From the NCBI RefSeq assembly GCF_001544495.1, contig NZ_FCNZ02000003.1, positions 282,536 through 346,535 on the forward strand: 64,000 nt of DNA, in the 5' to 3' direction. How positions within the stretch are numbered: position 1 is the stretch's first letter; every line of letters begins with the position of its first letter. The notes below the pieces were generated by a model. The model had not been told where the DNA came from. It did not search any database and was given only the letters and a program-made list of their open reading frames with translations. This document shows, piece by piece, positions 1 through 9,400 of this stretch. Position numbers and translations under genes: made by a program. This DNA is from Caballeronia telluris. GTDB taxonomy: Bacteria; Pseudomonadota; Gammaproteobacteria; Burkholderiales; Burkholderiaceae.

Positions 1-747
1 GCGCTCGCAGAAAAGGCCGAGGTGAGCATCGCGACGGTGACGCGTTTCGCGAAGGCGGTCGGCTGCGACGACGTGCGCGAGCTGAAACTGCGGCTCGCGC
101 AGGCGGCGGCGGTCGGCCAGCGTTTCCTGAAGCGCGAGCCCGACGACTTGCCCGATTCGCTCGCGACGCGCATCTTCGAGGAAGTGCAGACGACGCTCGC
201 GCACAACCAGGGCGCGCTGCGCGGCGCACCGATCGAAGCCGCCGCCGACGCGCTCGGCGAAGCCGCGATGATCTACGTGTTCGGCATGGGCGGCGGCTCG
301 ACCGCGCTTTCCGACGAGATGCGCTTTCGGCTCGTGCGGCTCGGTCGTCCGGTCGCGTCGTATCAGGATGGTTTGCTGCAGCGCATGGTGGCCGCGACGT
401 TGTCGAAGGAGCACGTCGTCGTGGCGTTGTCGGTGACGGGACAGACGCCGGAGATGGTCGAAAGCTGCCGGCTCGCGCGTGAATACGGCGCGCGCGTGAT
501 CGCGCTGACCGCGCCGGCTTCGCCGCTCGCGCAGCTCGCCGACTGGCTGATCCCGATCATCGCGATCGAAACGGATTTCATCTACAAGCCGTCGTCGTCG
601 CGTTACGCGATGATGATGGCGCTCGACCTGCTCGTTACCGAACTGGCCGTCAAGCAGGCGAGCCACAGCCGCGAATTGCTGCGCCGCATGAAACACGCGC
701 TCGATGCGCATCGCGGCGGCGGCGAGCGCCAACCTCTGGGAGACTGA
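1..747 (+). CDS. RpiR/MurR-family transcriptional regulator (5' end outside window)
   Basis: The reading frame is open from base 1, so the true start lies upstream; 248 codons are visible. The first residues (LAEKAEVSIATVTRFAKAVG) are the recognition part of the RpiR-type helix-turn-helix. From about residue 75 the protein becomes a SIS (sugar isomerase) domain, with a glycine-rich FGMGGGSTALS stretch and a later ALSVTGQTPEM segment, the usual phospho-ligand pocket. Members are repressors or activators that sense a sugar phosphate or related metabolite. The stop codon sits one base before the ATG of the downstream D-aminoacylase gene, so the two are probably cotranscribed and the regulator likely controls that pathway. 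The ligand cannot be told from sequence. Confidence 0.88.
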   Translation, partial: ALAEKAEVSIATVTRFAKAVGCDDVRELKLRLAQAAAVGQRFLKREPDDLPDSLATRIFEEVQTTLAHNQGALRGAPIEAAADALGEAAMIYVFGMGGGSTALSDEMRFRLVRLGRPVASYQDGLLQRMVAATLSKEHVVVALSVTGQTPEMVESCRLAREYGARVIALTAPASPLAQLADWLIPIIAIETDFIYKPSSSRYAMMMALDLLVTELAVKQASHSRELLRRMKHALDAHRGGGERQPLGD

Positions 748-748
748 C

Positions 749-2245
749 ATGGAATCGCAGTTGGAGACGGCCAAGGCCGACACGCTCATCGTCGGCGCGC
801 GCGTGATCGACGGCACGGGCGCGCCCGCGTCGGAACGCGACGTCGCATTGCGCGATGGCCGCATCGTCGCGATCACGGCGCCGGGCGGCCTCGCGGGCTG
901 GAGTGCGGATCAAGTCGTGGAAGCGGCGGGGCGTGTGCTCGCGCCGGGTTTCATCGACGTCCACACGCACGACGACACCCACGTGATCCGCTCGCCGCAG
1001 ATGCTGCCGAAGCTCACGCAGGGCGTGACGACGGTGATCGTCGGCAATTGCGGGATCAGCGTATCGCCGGTGACGTTGAACGGCGATCCGCCCGACCCGA
1101 TGAACCTGCTCGGCGACGCGGGCGCGTTCCTCTATCCGACGTTCGCGTCGTATGTGGACGCGGTCAACGAGGCGCGGCCGGCGGTGAACGTCGGCGCGCT
1201 GATCGGGCATACGGCGCTGCGCAACAATCACATGGACCGGCTCGACCGGGCGGCCACGCCGGCGGAAATCGAGGCGATGCAGGCGCAGCTCGAAGAAGCG
1301 CTCGATAACGGCGCGCTCGGACTGAGCAGCGGGCTCGCGTACGGTTCGGCGTTCAGCGCGCCGCCCGAAGAGGTGAAGGCGCTGGCCGAGCCGCTCGGCC
1401 GTGCGGGCGCGCTCTACACGACGCACATGCGCACCGAATTCGACGCGATTCTCGACGCGATGAGCGAGGCGTATCAGGTCGGCCGCCACGCGCGCGTGCC
1501 GGTCGTGATTTCGCATCTGAAGTGCGCGGGGCCGTCGAACTGGGGACGCAGCGTCGAGGTGCTGAAGTCGCTCGACACGACCCGCGACGGTCAGCCGGTC
1601 GGCTGCGACTGCTATCCGTACAACCGCAGTTCGTCGACGCTGGATCTGAAGCAGGTCACGGGCGACATCGACATCACGATCACCTGGTCCGAGCCGCATC
1701 CCGAGATGGCGGGCAAGCTCATCAAGGACATCGCCGCCGAGTGGGGCGTGAGCCAGCAGGAAGCGGGCAAGCGGCTGCAACCGGCGGGCGCGGTGTATCA
1801 CAACATGTCGGAGGACGACGTGCGGCGCATCCTCTCGCATCCCGCGACGATGGTCGGCTCCGACGGCCTGCCGAACGATCCGCTGCCGCATCCGCGTCTG
1901 TGGGGCGCGTTTCCGCGCGTACTCGGCCATTACGCGCGCGATACGGCGCTGATTTCGCTGGAGGAAGCGGTGCGCAAGATGACGAGCCTTTCGGCGCGGC
2001 GGTTCGGGCTCGTGGAGCGCGGCGAACTGAAGGTCGGCTTCCACGCCGATCTAGTGATGTTCGACGCCGAAAAGGTCCGCGACGCCGCGACTTTCGCGGA
2101 ACCGCAGCAGCCGGCGGACGGCATCGATGCGGTCTGGGTGAACGGGGTTCTGTCGTACAGCGAGCGGGCGGTGACGGGCGACCGTGCGGGGCAATTCGTG
2201 GCGCGTGGTTCAGCTTCGAAGCTGGACGAACGCGGCGCTTTTTAA
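749..2245 (+). CDS. D-aminoacylase (N-acyl-D-amino-acid deacylase), amidohydrolase family
   Basis: This 498-aa cytoplasmic zinc hydrolase releases D-amino acids from N-acyl-D-amino acids. The amidohydrolase metal motif HTHDD lies at residues 72-76, and the family cysteine in VGNCGIS is at residue 101, matching the metal-binding Cys of D-aminoacylases. Further conserved parts are THMRTE, SHLKCAG and the VGSDGLPNDPLPHPR region near residue 370 that carries the catalytic Asp. The ATG at 749 follows the regulator stop with one base between them; an in-frame start at 704 would overlap the regulator by 44 bases and was not chosen. Whether it prefers neutral, Asp or Glu substrates is not visible. 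Confidence 0.9.
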   Translation: MESQLETAKADTLIVGARVIDGTGAPASERDVALRDGRIVAITAPGGLAGWSADQVVEAAGRVLAPGFIDVHTHDDTHVIRSPQMLPKLTQGVTTVIVGNCGISVSPVTLNGDPPDPMNLLGDAGAFLYPTFASYVDAVNEARPAVNVGALIGHTALRNNHMDRLDRAATPAEIEAMQAQLEEALDNGALGLSSGLAYGSAFSAPPEEVKALAEPLGRAGALYTTHMRTEFDAILDAMSEAYQVGRHARVPVVISHLKCAGPSNWGRSVEVLKSLDTTRDGQPVGCDCYPYNRSSSTLDLKQVTGDIDITITWSEPHPEMAGKLIKDIAAEWGVSQQEAGKRLQPAGAVYHNMSEDDVRRILSHPATMVGSDGLPNDPLPHPRLWGAFPRVLGHYARDTALISLEEAVRKMTSLSARRFGLVERGELKVGFHADLVMFDAEKVRDAATFAEPQQPADGIDAVWVNGVLSYSERAVTGDRAGQFVARGSASKLDERGAF

Positions 2246-2263
2246 GTTCAAAGGGAGTCGAAG

Positions 2264-2644
2264 ATGAAGCGATATGGCGTGGAAGGCGGTAAGGGACAGG
2301 GCGGCGCGCATATGCCGTTCGCGCGGGCTGTCGAGGCGAACGGTTGGTTGTTCGTCTCCGGACAGACGCCGATGGAAAATGGCGAGGTGATCAACGGCGG
2401 CATCGTCGAGCAGTCGCACAAGTGCATTCAGAACGTGTTTGCGATCCTGAAGGAAGCGGGGTACGGCGCGGAGCATGTCGTGCGATGCGGCGTGTGGCTC
2501 GACGATCCGCGGGATTTCGCTTCGTTCAACAAGGTGTTCAAGGAATATTTCGGCGAGAATCCGCCAGCGCGCGCTTGCGTCGTGTCGTCGATGGTGATCG
2601 ATTGCAAGGTCGAGGTGGATTGCGTGGCGTATAAGGCGCCCTGA
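2264..2644 (+). CDS. RidA/YjgF/UK114-family protein
   Basis: The 126-aa product is a small RidA-family protein with the typical trimer-forming fold. These proteins hydrolyse reactive enamine/imine intermediates made by PLP-dependent dehydratases and amino-acid oxidases. The RidA-like features are LFVSGQTPMENGEV near residue 30 and a C-terminal ARACVVSSMVIDCKVEVDCVA. The canonical Arg before the last strand has the form ARACVV, so imine deaminase activity is plausible. It lies 18 bases after the D-aminoacylase stop with an AGGGAG ribosome site, in the same operon. Its likely job is to clean up imines made when the freed D-amino acid is deaminated. Another RidA subfamily role is possible. Confidence 0.87.
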   Translation: MKRYGVEGGKGQGGAHMPFARAVEANGWLFVSGQTPMENGEVINGGIVEQSHKCIQNVFAILKEAGYGAEHVVRCGVWLDDPRDFASFNKVFKEYFGENPPARACVVSSMVIDCKVEVDCVAYKAP

Positions 2645-2659
2645 CGCCGATATGCAACG

Positions 2660-2686
2660 AAAGGCCGCATGGAAGGCGGCCTTTTT
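2660..2686. terminator. Rho-independent terminator between ridA-like gene and queF
   Basis: The 8-9 bp stem AAAGGCCG/CGGCCTTT is followed by a run of five T on the plus strand, 16 bases after the ridA stop. The A-run on the left arm means it could also end transcription of queF arriving from the other side. Confidence 0.8.
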
Positions 2687-2692
2687 CAATGA

Positions 2693-3517
2693 TTATTGCC
2701 GCGCGAGCCGCGCGTTATCCGGCATCGGCAGATTGAAATTGGTGCGGAAAGGATTGATGTCGAGCCCGCCGCGCCGCGTATATCGCGCATAAACGGCGAG
2801 CCGTTCCGGCCGGCATTCGCGCATGATGTCCACGAAAATGCGCTCGACGCATTGCTCATGAAACCCGGTATGTTCGCGAAACGACACGATATACCGCAGC
2901 AATCCCGCGTGATCGATCTGCCCGCCGTAATAGCGGATCTGCACGCTGCCCCAGTCCGGCTGCCCCGTCACCGGGCAATTCGATTTCAGCAGGTTCGAAA
3001 ACAGCGTCTCGTCGACGGGCGCTTCGTCGTGGACCGCCGTCAATAACGAAGGGTCCGGCGAATACACATCGGTGTCGAGATCGAGCCGGTCGAGCGACAA
3101 GCCGTCGAATTCTTCCATCGCGAGCTTGCCGAAATCGCCGGGAGCGGCGAGCTGCACGGAAACCGTCGCGCCGCAAATCGCCGACACGTCGCGCTTGATC
3201 GCCGCCTTCACGTCGTCGATGGAATCGAACGCCGTCTGCGCGAACGATCCGAGATAGAGCTTGAAAGACTTCGACTCGACGATATTCGGCGAATCCGCCG
3301 GCACGAAGAACGTCGCGACGGCGATCTGCGGCTTGCCGCGCCGGTTCAGCCACGACAGTTCATACGCGTTCCAGATGTCCGTGCCGAAGAACGGCAGCCG
3401 CGCGCCGATGCCGATGGCATCGCGCGCGCTCTTGCGTTCGATCGGGAACAGCAGCATCGGATCGTACTGTTCGGTGTAGACGACGGCCTTGCCGAGCGGA
3501 GATTGGTCGGGTGTCAT
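2693..3517 (-). CDS. queF: NADPH-dependent 7-cyano-7-deazaguanine reductase QueF
   Basis: QueF reduces preQ0 to preQ1 in queuosine biosynthesis, a tRNA wobble-base modification. The 274-aa length is that of the long, two-domain (E. coli-type) form. The thioimide-forming cysteine is in [13 protein letters not shown], the conserved [12 protein letters not shown] motif is present, and [12 protein letters not shown] lies in the C-terminal half. The start at 3517 ([10 protein letters not shown]) overlaps the stop of the upstream nucleotidase gene by four bases (ATGA), which shows translational coupling; a longer frame to 3580 is rejected for that reason. It is the last gene of the minus-strand set ilvA, nucleotidase, queF. 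Confidence 0.96.
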   Translation of the reverse strand: MTPDQSPLGKAVVYTEQYDPMLLFPIERKSARDAIGIGARLPFFGTDIWNAYELSWLNRRGKPQIAVATFFVPADSPNIVESKSFKLYLGSFAQTAFDSIDDVKAAIKRDVSAICGATVSVQLAAPGDFGKLAMEEFDGLSLDRLDLDTDVYSPDPSLLTAVHDEAPVDETLFSNLLKSNCPVTGQPDWGSVQIRYYGGQIDHAGLLRYIVSFREHTGFHEQCVERIFVDIMRECRPERLAVYARYTRRGGLDINPFRTNFNLPMPDNARLARQ

Positions 3518-4416
3518 GATGCGTTCGATATGCCACTCAAAACGTGCCCGGTCGCGGTGACGACGCGGGCCGATTCGCAATGGCGCATTTGATCGTCGAA
3601 GAAAAAGTCGGGTTCGAACTCGCGCAAAAATGCGCCCTTGTCGAGTCCGCCGAGGAACATCGCTTCGTCGATTTCGATGTTCCAGGCCATCAGGGTCCGG
3701 ATCGCGCGCTCGTGCGCGGGAGCGGAACGCGCGGTGACGAGCGCGGTGCGGATGCGCATCGGCGCGGCGTCGTCGGCGATTTTCTGCAGCTTGTGAAGCG
3801 CCGCCAGAAGCGGCTTCAGCGGCCCGCCGGCGAGCGGCGAGTCCTTCTTCGTCGTCTCGTGGCCGACGAACGCGCGCAAACCGTCCGACTGGAACACGCG
3901 CTCCGCTTCGTCGGAGAACAGCACGGCGTCGCCGTCGAACGCGATGCGGATTTCGTCAGGATACTGGCTCGCGGCGCGCGCCGTCTCGGGCAGCACGCGT
4001 GCGGCGGGAAAACCGGCGTCGAGCGCGGCGCGCACGTCGTCCGGATTCGCCGACAAAAACAGCGACGCGCCGAGCGGCCTCAGATAGCCGAACGGCGCAC
4101 GACCGCGCGTGAACACGCCGCGCTCGATCGCGAGCCCGTGTTCCTTGCAGGAACTGAACGCGCGCAGGCCGCTGATCGGATCGCTGCGCGACAAGATCAC
4201 CACTTCGACGTGCTGCGCGCCGACGTTCATCGCGAGCAGCTTGCGGATCAGCGCAAACGCGACGCCCGGTTTTGCCGGCACGTTCAGCCGCGAGCGCTGC
4301 AACGCTTCGTACTCGGCGAGATCGCCGGCTTCGTAGACTTCGTTCTCTTCCTCGAAGTCGAAGAGCGCACGCGATGAAATCGCGACGACGAGCTTGTCTT
4401 CGAGCGTGAACGTCAT
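3514..4416 (-). CDS. 5'-nucleotidase family protein (cytosolic NT5C1/PF06189-like)
   Basis: The 300-aa protein has the pattern of the cytosolic 5'-nucleotidase family: [20 protein letters not shown] at the N-terminus, then [18 protein letters not shown], then [16 protein letters not shown] and [13 protein letters not shown], ending with an [21 protein letters not shown] segment. Such enzymes dephosphorylate nucleoside 5'-monophosphates with a HAD-like mechanism. It sits only a few bases downstream of ilvA and overlaps queF by four bases, so the three are probably one transcript, although their functions are not obviously related. Substrate preference is not predictable here. Confidence 0.85.
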   Translation of the reverse strand: MTFTLEDKLVVAISSRALFDFEEENEVYEAGDLAEYEALQRSRLNVPAKPGVAFALIRKLLAMNVGAQHVEVVILSRSDPISGLRAFSSCKEHGLAIERGVFTRGRAPFGYLRPLGASLFLSANPDDVRAALDAGFPAARVLPETARAASQYPDEIRIAFDGDAVLFSDEAERVFQSDGLRAFVGHETTKKDSPLAGGPLKPLLAALHKLQKIADDAAPMRIRTALVTARSAPAHERAIRTLMAWNIEIDEAMFLGGLDKGAFLREFEPDFFFDDQMRHCESARVVTATGHVLSGISNAS

Positions 4417-4420
4417 CGCG

Positions 4421-5944
4421 TTACGCCAGGAACAGCTTGTAGACCGGGTTCGCGCCTTCGTCCCAGTACGGATAGCCGAGCGTCGCGAGAAAGCGCTCGA
4501 ACGCGGCGTTTTCCGCCGACGGCACCTGAATGCCGACCAGGATCGAACTGTAATCCGCGCCCTGGTTCCGGTAGTGGAAGAGGCTGATGTTCCAGTTCGG
4601 CGCCATCGACGACAGGAATTTCATCAGCGCGCCCGGCCGCTCGGGAAATTCGAAGCGCAACAGGCGTTCGTCGCGGGCGAGCGGCGAATGGCCGCCGACC
4701 ATGTAGCGGATGTGTTGCTTCGACAACTCGTCGTGCGAGAGATCGACGGTCGCGAAACCGTGCTCGACGAACGCGTTCATCATCTGCGCCGATTCGCTGC
4801 GCGTCTTGATCTGCACGCCGACGAAGATATGCGCGGCGTTCGCATCGGCGATCCGGTAGTTGAACTCGGTCACGCTGCGCGTGCCAACGAGTTCGCAGAA
4901 GCGCCGGAAACTGCCGCGCTCCTCGGGAATCGTCACGGCGAACACGGCCTCGCGCGCTTCACCGACTTCGGCGCGTTCCGCGACGAAGCGCATCCGGTCG
5001 AAATTCATGTTCGCGCCGGACGTCACGGCGACGAGCGTTTTCCCTTCGACGCCCTCGCGTTCCACATACAGCTTCGCGCCCGCGACCGCGAGCGATCCGG
5101 CCGGCTCGAGCACGCTGCGGGTGTCCTGGAAGACGTCCTTGATCGCGGCGCAGAGCGCGTCGGTGTCCACGGTGATGACTTCGTCGAGCAGTTCGCGGCA
5201 GAGCCGGAACGTTTCCTCGCCGACGAGTTTTACCGCCGTGCCGTCCGAAAACAGGCCGACTTCGGACAGCGTGACGCGCTCGCCCGCCTTGATCGATTGC
5301 GCCATCGCGCACGAATCGTCGGTCTGCACGCCGATCACCTTGATCTCCGGCCGCACCGCCTTGACGTAAGCCGCGACGCCGGCAGCCAGCCCGCCGCCGC
5401 CGATCGGCACGAAGATCGCGTGGATCGGCCCCTGATGCTGGCGCAGGATTTCCATCGCGACAGTGCCCTGACCGGCGATCACGTCGGGATCGTCGAACGG
5501 ATGGACGAAGGTCAAGCCGCGTTCTTCCTGGAGTTTCAGCGCGTGCGCATAGGCGTCGCTATACGATTCGCCCGCCAGCACCACTTCGACCGTCGGGCCG
5601 CCGTGCGCGCGCACCGCGTCGATCTTGACTTGCGGCGTGGTCGTCGGAATGGCGATCACCGCGCGGCAGCCGAGCCGCGCCGCCGAAAACGCGACGCCCT
5701 GCGCGTGATTCCCCGCCGACGCCGTGATCACGCCGCGCGCGAGCACATCGGCGGGAAGCTGCGCCATCTTGTTGTACGCGCCGCGAATCTTGAACGAGAA
5801 CACCGGCTGGTTGTCCTCGCGCTTGAGGAAAACCGGGTTCGAAAGCCGCACCGACAGATTGCGCGCGGGTTCGAGTTCGCTTTCCCGCGCGACGTCGTAG
5901 ACGCGGGCGGTCAAAACTTTCTTCAGGTAATCGGGGTGTGCCAT
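4421..5944 (-). CDS. ilvA: Threonine ammonia-lyase, biosynthetic (threonine deaminase)
   Basis: IlvA is the PLP enzyme that converts threonine to 2-oxobutanoate, the first committed step to isoleucine. The protein is 507 aa from the chosen ATG (MAHPDYLKKVL), in line with the 514-aa E. coli enzyme. The PLP lysine is in FSFKIRGAYNKM near residue 56, the substrate loop is SAGNHAQGVAFSA, and the glycine loop is PIGGGGLAAGVA. The last about 180 residues contain two ACT-like regulatory repeats (FAVTIPEERGSFRRFCELVG and LRFEFPERPGALMKFL), so isoleucine feedback control is expected. A start six codons upstream (5962) is possible. Confidence 0.96.
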   Translation of the reverse strand: MAHPDYLKKVLTARVYDVARESELEPARNLSVRLSNPVFLKREDNQPVFSFKIRGAYNKMAQLPADVLARGVITASAGNHAQGVAFSAARLGCRAVIAIPTTTPQVKIDAVRAHGGPTVEVVLAGESYSDAYAHALKLQEERGLTFVHPFDDPDVIAGQGTVAMEILRQHQGPIHAIFVPIGGGGLAAGVAAYVKAVRPEIKVIGVQTDDSCAMAQSIKAGERVTLSEVGLFSDGTAVKLVGEETFRLCRELLDEVITVDTDALCAAIKDVFQDTRSVLEPAGSLAVAGAKLYVEREGVEGKTLVAVTSGANMNFDRMRFVAERAEVGEAREAVFAVTIPEERGSFRRFCELVGTRSVTEFNYRIADANAAHIFVGVQIKTRSESAQMMNAFVEHGFATVDLSHDELSKQHIRYMVGGHSPLARDERLLRFEFPERPGALMKFLSSMAPNWNISLFHYRNQGADYSSILVGIQVPSAENAAFERFLATLGYPYWDEGANPVYKLFLA

Positions 5945-6452
5945 GCCGGGTGAGTCGCGCATTGCGACTGCGCGCCATTTTTGAGAGCGAAAACATCAAT
6001 GATAGCGCCAACCTCTTCCGGATCGGCCGGGAACGGCTTTCACCGACCGGTCGGTCGCCAATAGCATCGGCGCAAAACGTCGGAAATCCGGCGAAAACGC
6101 GCTGGCAAATGCCCCTTCGGCGCGCTAGCCGCCGCGAACGGCGATATTCGCGATGGGTTAGAATTGTCTTTTCGAATCAGGATCGGAAGATGCAACGGCA
6201 GCCTCGGATCGAATCGTTTACGCATGCCCCGCGCGAGTGCCATCCCGCGGCCGAGCGGCATGCGCGTCACGCGCGATCGTGGCGCTGATTCCGGGCACCT
6301 CGAAGGCGTCAAACAGTTGATGAGCCGCTTAACAATCGAATGACCGGCCGCCTTCCCAAAATCAAGTCTTCCTCGAAAATTTGCGCCCCCACGCGCATCG
6401 TCGGGCATTGCGCTTCTCTTGGCGCATGTGCCGGCCTACCGAACCGCCGAAT
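5945..6452. other. Divergent intergenic region, ilvA / FAD-linked oxidoreductase
   Basis: About 500 bases separate two divergent genes. A perfect 14-bp palindrome (6042-6055) is the only strong structural signal. An ORF of 122 codons on the minus strand (6040-6408) lacks any recognisable domain, and I do not consider it a gene. No tRNA, riboswitch or terminator was recognised. Confidence 0.6.
6042..6055. promoter_or_regulatory. Perfect 14-bp palindrome ACCGACCGGTCGGT, TetR-type operator candidate
   Basis: The 14 bases are identical to their reverse complement and lie about 100 bases upstream of the ilvA start. Palindromes built on ACCGACCGGTCGGT are typical targets of TetR-family repressors. 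No TetR gene lies next to it in this window, so the regulator is unknown. Confidence 0.45.
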
Positions 6453-9400
6453 ATGAACGCACCCCAAGCCTTCGACCCGAAGGGCGCCGCCGCCGCTGTC
6501 GCGCTGGACGCCGAACCGCGCCTGCGCGAAATTCCCTATAACTACACGTCGTTTTCCGATCGCGAAATCGTCATGCGGCTCCTCGGCGACGAAGCCTGGG
6601 CCGCGCTCGACGTGTTGCGCCTCGAACGCCGCACCGGCCGCTCGGCGCGCATGCTGTACGAAGTGCTCGGCGACATCTGGGTCGTGCGCCGCAATCCGTA
6701 TCTGCAGGACGACCTGCTCGATAACCCGAAGCGCCGTGCGCTGCTCGTCGAGGCGCTGAACCATCGGCTGCATGAAATCGAGAAGCGTCGCCGGGACGAT
6801 CTCTCCGAAAACAGCGACACCGCCGGCCACGACCGCGCCGCGCGCGTCGAAACGCTGGTGTCGGCCGCGCGCCGCGCCGTCGACGACTTCGCCGACGAGT
6901 TCGGCCGCATGGCGGAGCTGCGCCGGAAAGCGTCGAAGGTGCTCGGCAAATGCACGCAGAAGGACAACATCAAGTTCGACGGCCTCTCGCGCGTCTCGCA
7001 CGTCACCGATGCGACCGACTGGCGCGTCGAATATCCGTTCGTCGTCTTGACGCCGGATACGGAAGAAGAGATCGCGGGGCTCATCAAGGCGTGCTTCGAG
7101 CTCGGACTGACCGTGATTCCGCGCGGCGGCGGCACCGGCTACACCGGCGGCGCGATTCCGCTCACGCCGTTCTCGGCGGTCATCAACACGGAAAAGCTCG
7201 AACAGCTCGGGCCGGTCGAGATGACGGATTTGCCCGGCGTCGATCGCCGCGTCGCGACGATTTTTTCCGGCGCGGGCGTCGTCACGCGGCGCGTGACCGA
7301 AGCGGCGGAGCAGGCGGGCTTCGTGTTCGCCGTCGATCCGACTTCGCTCGATGCGTCCTGCGTCGGCGGCAATGTCGCGATGAATGCGGGCGGCAAGAAG
7401 GCCGTGCTGTGGGGCACGGCGCTCGACAACCTCGCCTGGTGGCGCATGGTCGATCCGGAAGGCAACTGGCTCGAAGTCACGCGGCTCGACCATAACCTCG
7501 GCAAGATCCACGACATCGAAGTGGCGCGCTTCAGGCTCGACTGGTTCGACGGCACGCGCGCGCCGGGCGAAAAGCGGATCCGCACCGAAGCGCTCGACAT
7601 CGCGGGGCGCACGTTCCGCAAGGAAGGGCTCGGCAAGGACGTGACCGACAAGTTCCTGTCCGGCCTGCCGGGCGTGCAGAAGGAAGGCTGCGACGGCCTC
7701 ATCACGTCCGCGCGCTGGATTCTGCACAAGATGCCGGCGCACACGCGCACCGTCTGCCTCGAATTCTTCGGCCAGGCGCGCGACGCGATTCCGAGCATCG
7801 TCGAGATCAAGGATTATCTGTTCGAAACGTCGAAGCAGGGCGGCGCGGTCCTCGCCGGCCTCGAACATCTCGACGAGCGCTATCTGCGCGCGGTCGGCTA
7901 CGCGACCAAGAGCAAGCGCAACGCGTTTCCGAAGATGGTGCTGATCGGCGACATCGTCGGCGACGATGCCGATGCGGTCGCGAGCGCGACCTCCGAAGTC
8001 GTGCGCATGGCGAACGGCAAGAGCGGCGAAGGTTTCGTCGCGGTGAATGCGGAGGCGAGGAAGCGCTTCTGGCTCGACCGCTCGCGCACGGCCGCGATCG
8101 CGAAGCACACGAACGCGTTCAAGATCAACGAAGACGTCGTGATTCCGCTCAACCGCATGGGCGAATACACGGACGGCATCGAGCGCATCAACATCGAGCT
8201 GTCGATCAAGAACAAGCTGCAACTCGTCGACGCGCTCGACGCGTTTTTCCGCACCGGCAAGCTGCCGCTCGGCAAAAGTGACGACGCGAACGAAATCCCG
8301 AGCGCCGAACTGCTCGAAGATCGCGTGCAACAGGCGCTCGATTTGCTCAAGCGCGTGAAGGCGCGCTGGACGTTCGTCGGCGAAAAACTCGACATGCCGC
8401 TGCGCGAGGCGCAGCACTATATGGTCGGGCTCGGCTACGAGGCGCTCGCGGAAAAGCTCGCGGACCGCGTCGATGCGCAAGGGGGCGCGACTGTGTTCAA
8501 CGTCGCGCAGGACCGCACGGTGCGCGTCTCGTGGAAGCAGGAAATCCGCGCCGAACTGCGGCAGATCTTCAACGGCGGCGAATTCAAGCCGATCCTCGAC
8601 GAAGCGCAGAACATCCACAAGCAGGTGCTGCGCGGCCGCGTGTTCGTCGCGCTGCACATGCACGCGGGCGACGGCAACGTCCACACGAACATCCCGGTCA
8701 ACTCCGACAACTACGAGATGCTGCAGGACGCGCATCACGCGGTCGCGCGCATCATGAAACTCGCGCGCTCCCTCGACGGCGTGATTTCCGGCGAGCACGG
8801 CATCGGCATCACGAAGCTGGAATTCCTGACGGAAGACGAAATCGGCGAATTCCGCGCGTACAAGCAGCGCGTCGATCCGAACGGACGCTTCAACGCGGGC
8901 AAGCTGCTCGCGGGCGCCGATCTGCGCAATGCGTACACGCCGAGCTTCGGTCTGATGGGCTACGAATCGCTCATCATGCAGCAGAGCGACATCGGCGCGA
9001 TCTCGGATTCGATCAAGGACTGCCTGCGCTGCGGCAAGTGCAAGCCGGTCTGCGCGACGCACGTGCCGCGCGCGAACCTGCTCTACAGCCCGCGCAACAA
9101 GATTCTCGCGACCTCGCTTCTGGTCGAGGCGTTCCTGTACGAAGAGCAGACGCGCCGCGGCGTGTCGATCAAGCATTGGGACGATTTCAACGACGTCGCC
9201 GATCACTGCACCGTCTGTCACAAATGCGTGACGCCGTGCCCGGTGAAGATCGACTTCGGCGATGTCACGATGAACATGCGCAACCTCCTGCGCAAGATGG
9301 GCAAGAAGAAGTTCAATGCGGGCAACGCGGCCGGCATGTTCTTCCTGAACGCGACCAACCCGCAGACGATCAACCTCGCGCGCACCGCGATGATGGGCGT

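Noticed and set aside
6040..6408. A 122-codon minus-strand frame in the ilvA-oxidoreductase gap
   Set aside because: Basic, low-complexity product, no domain and no good ribosome site; no support beyond being open.
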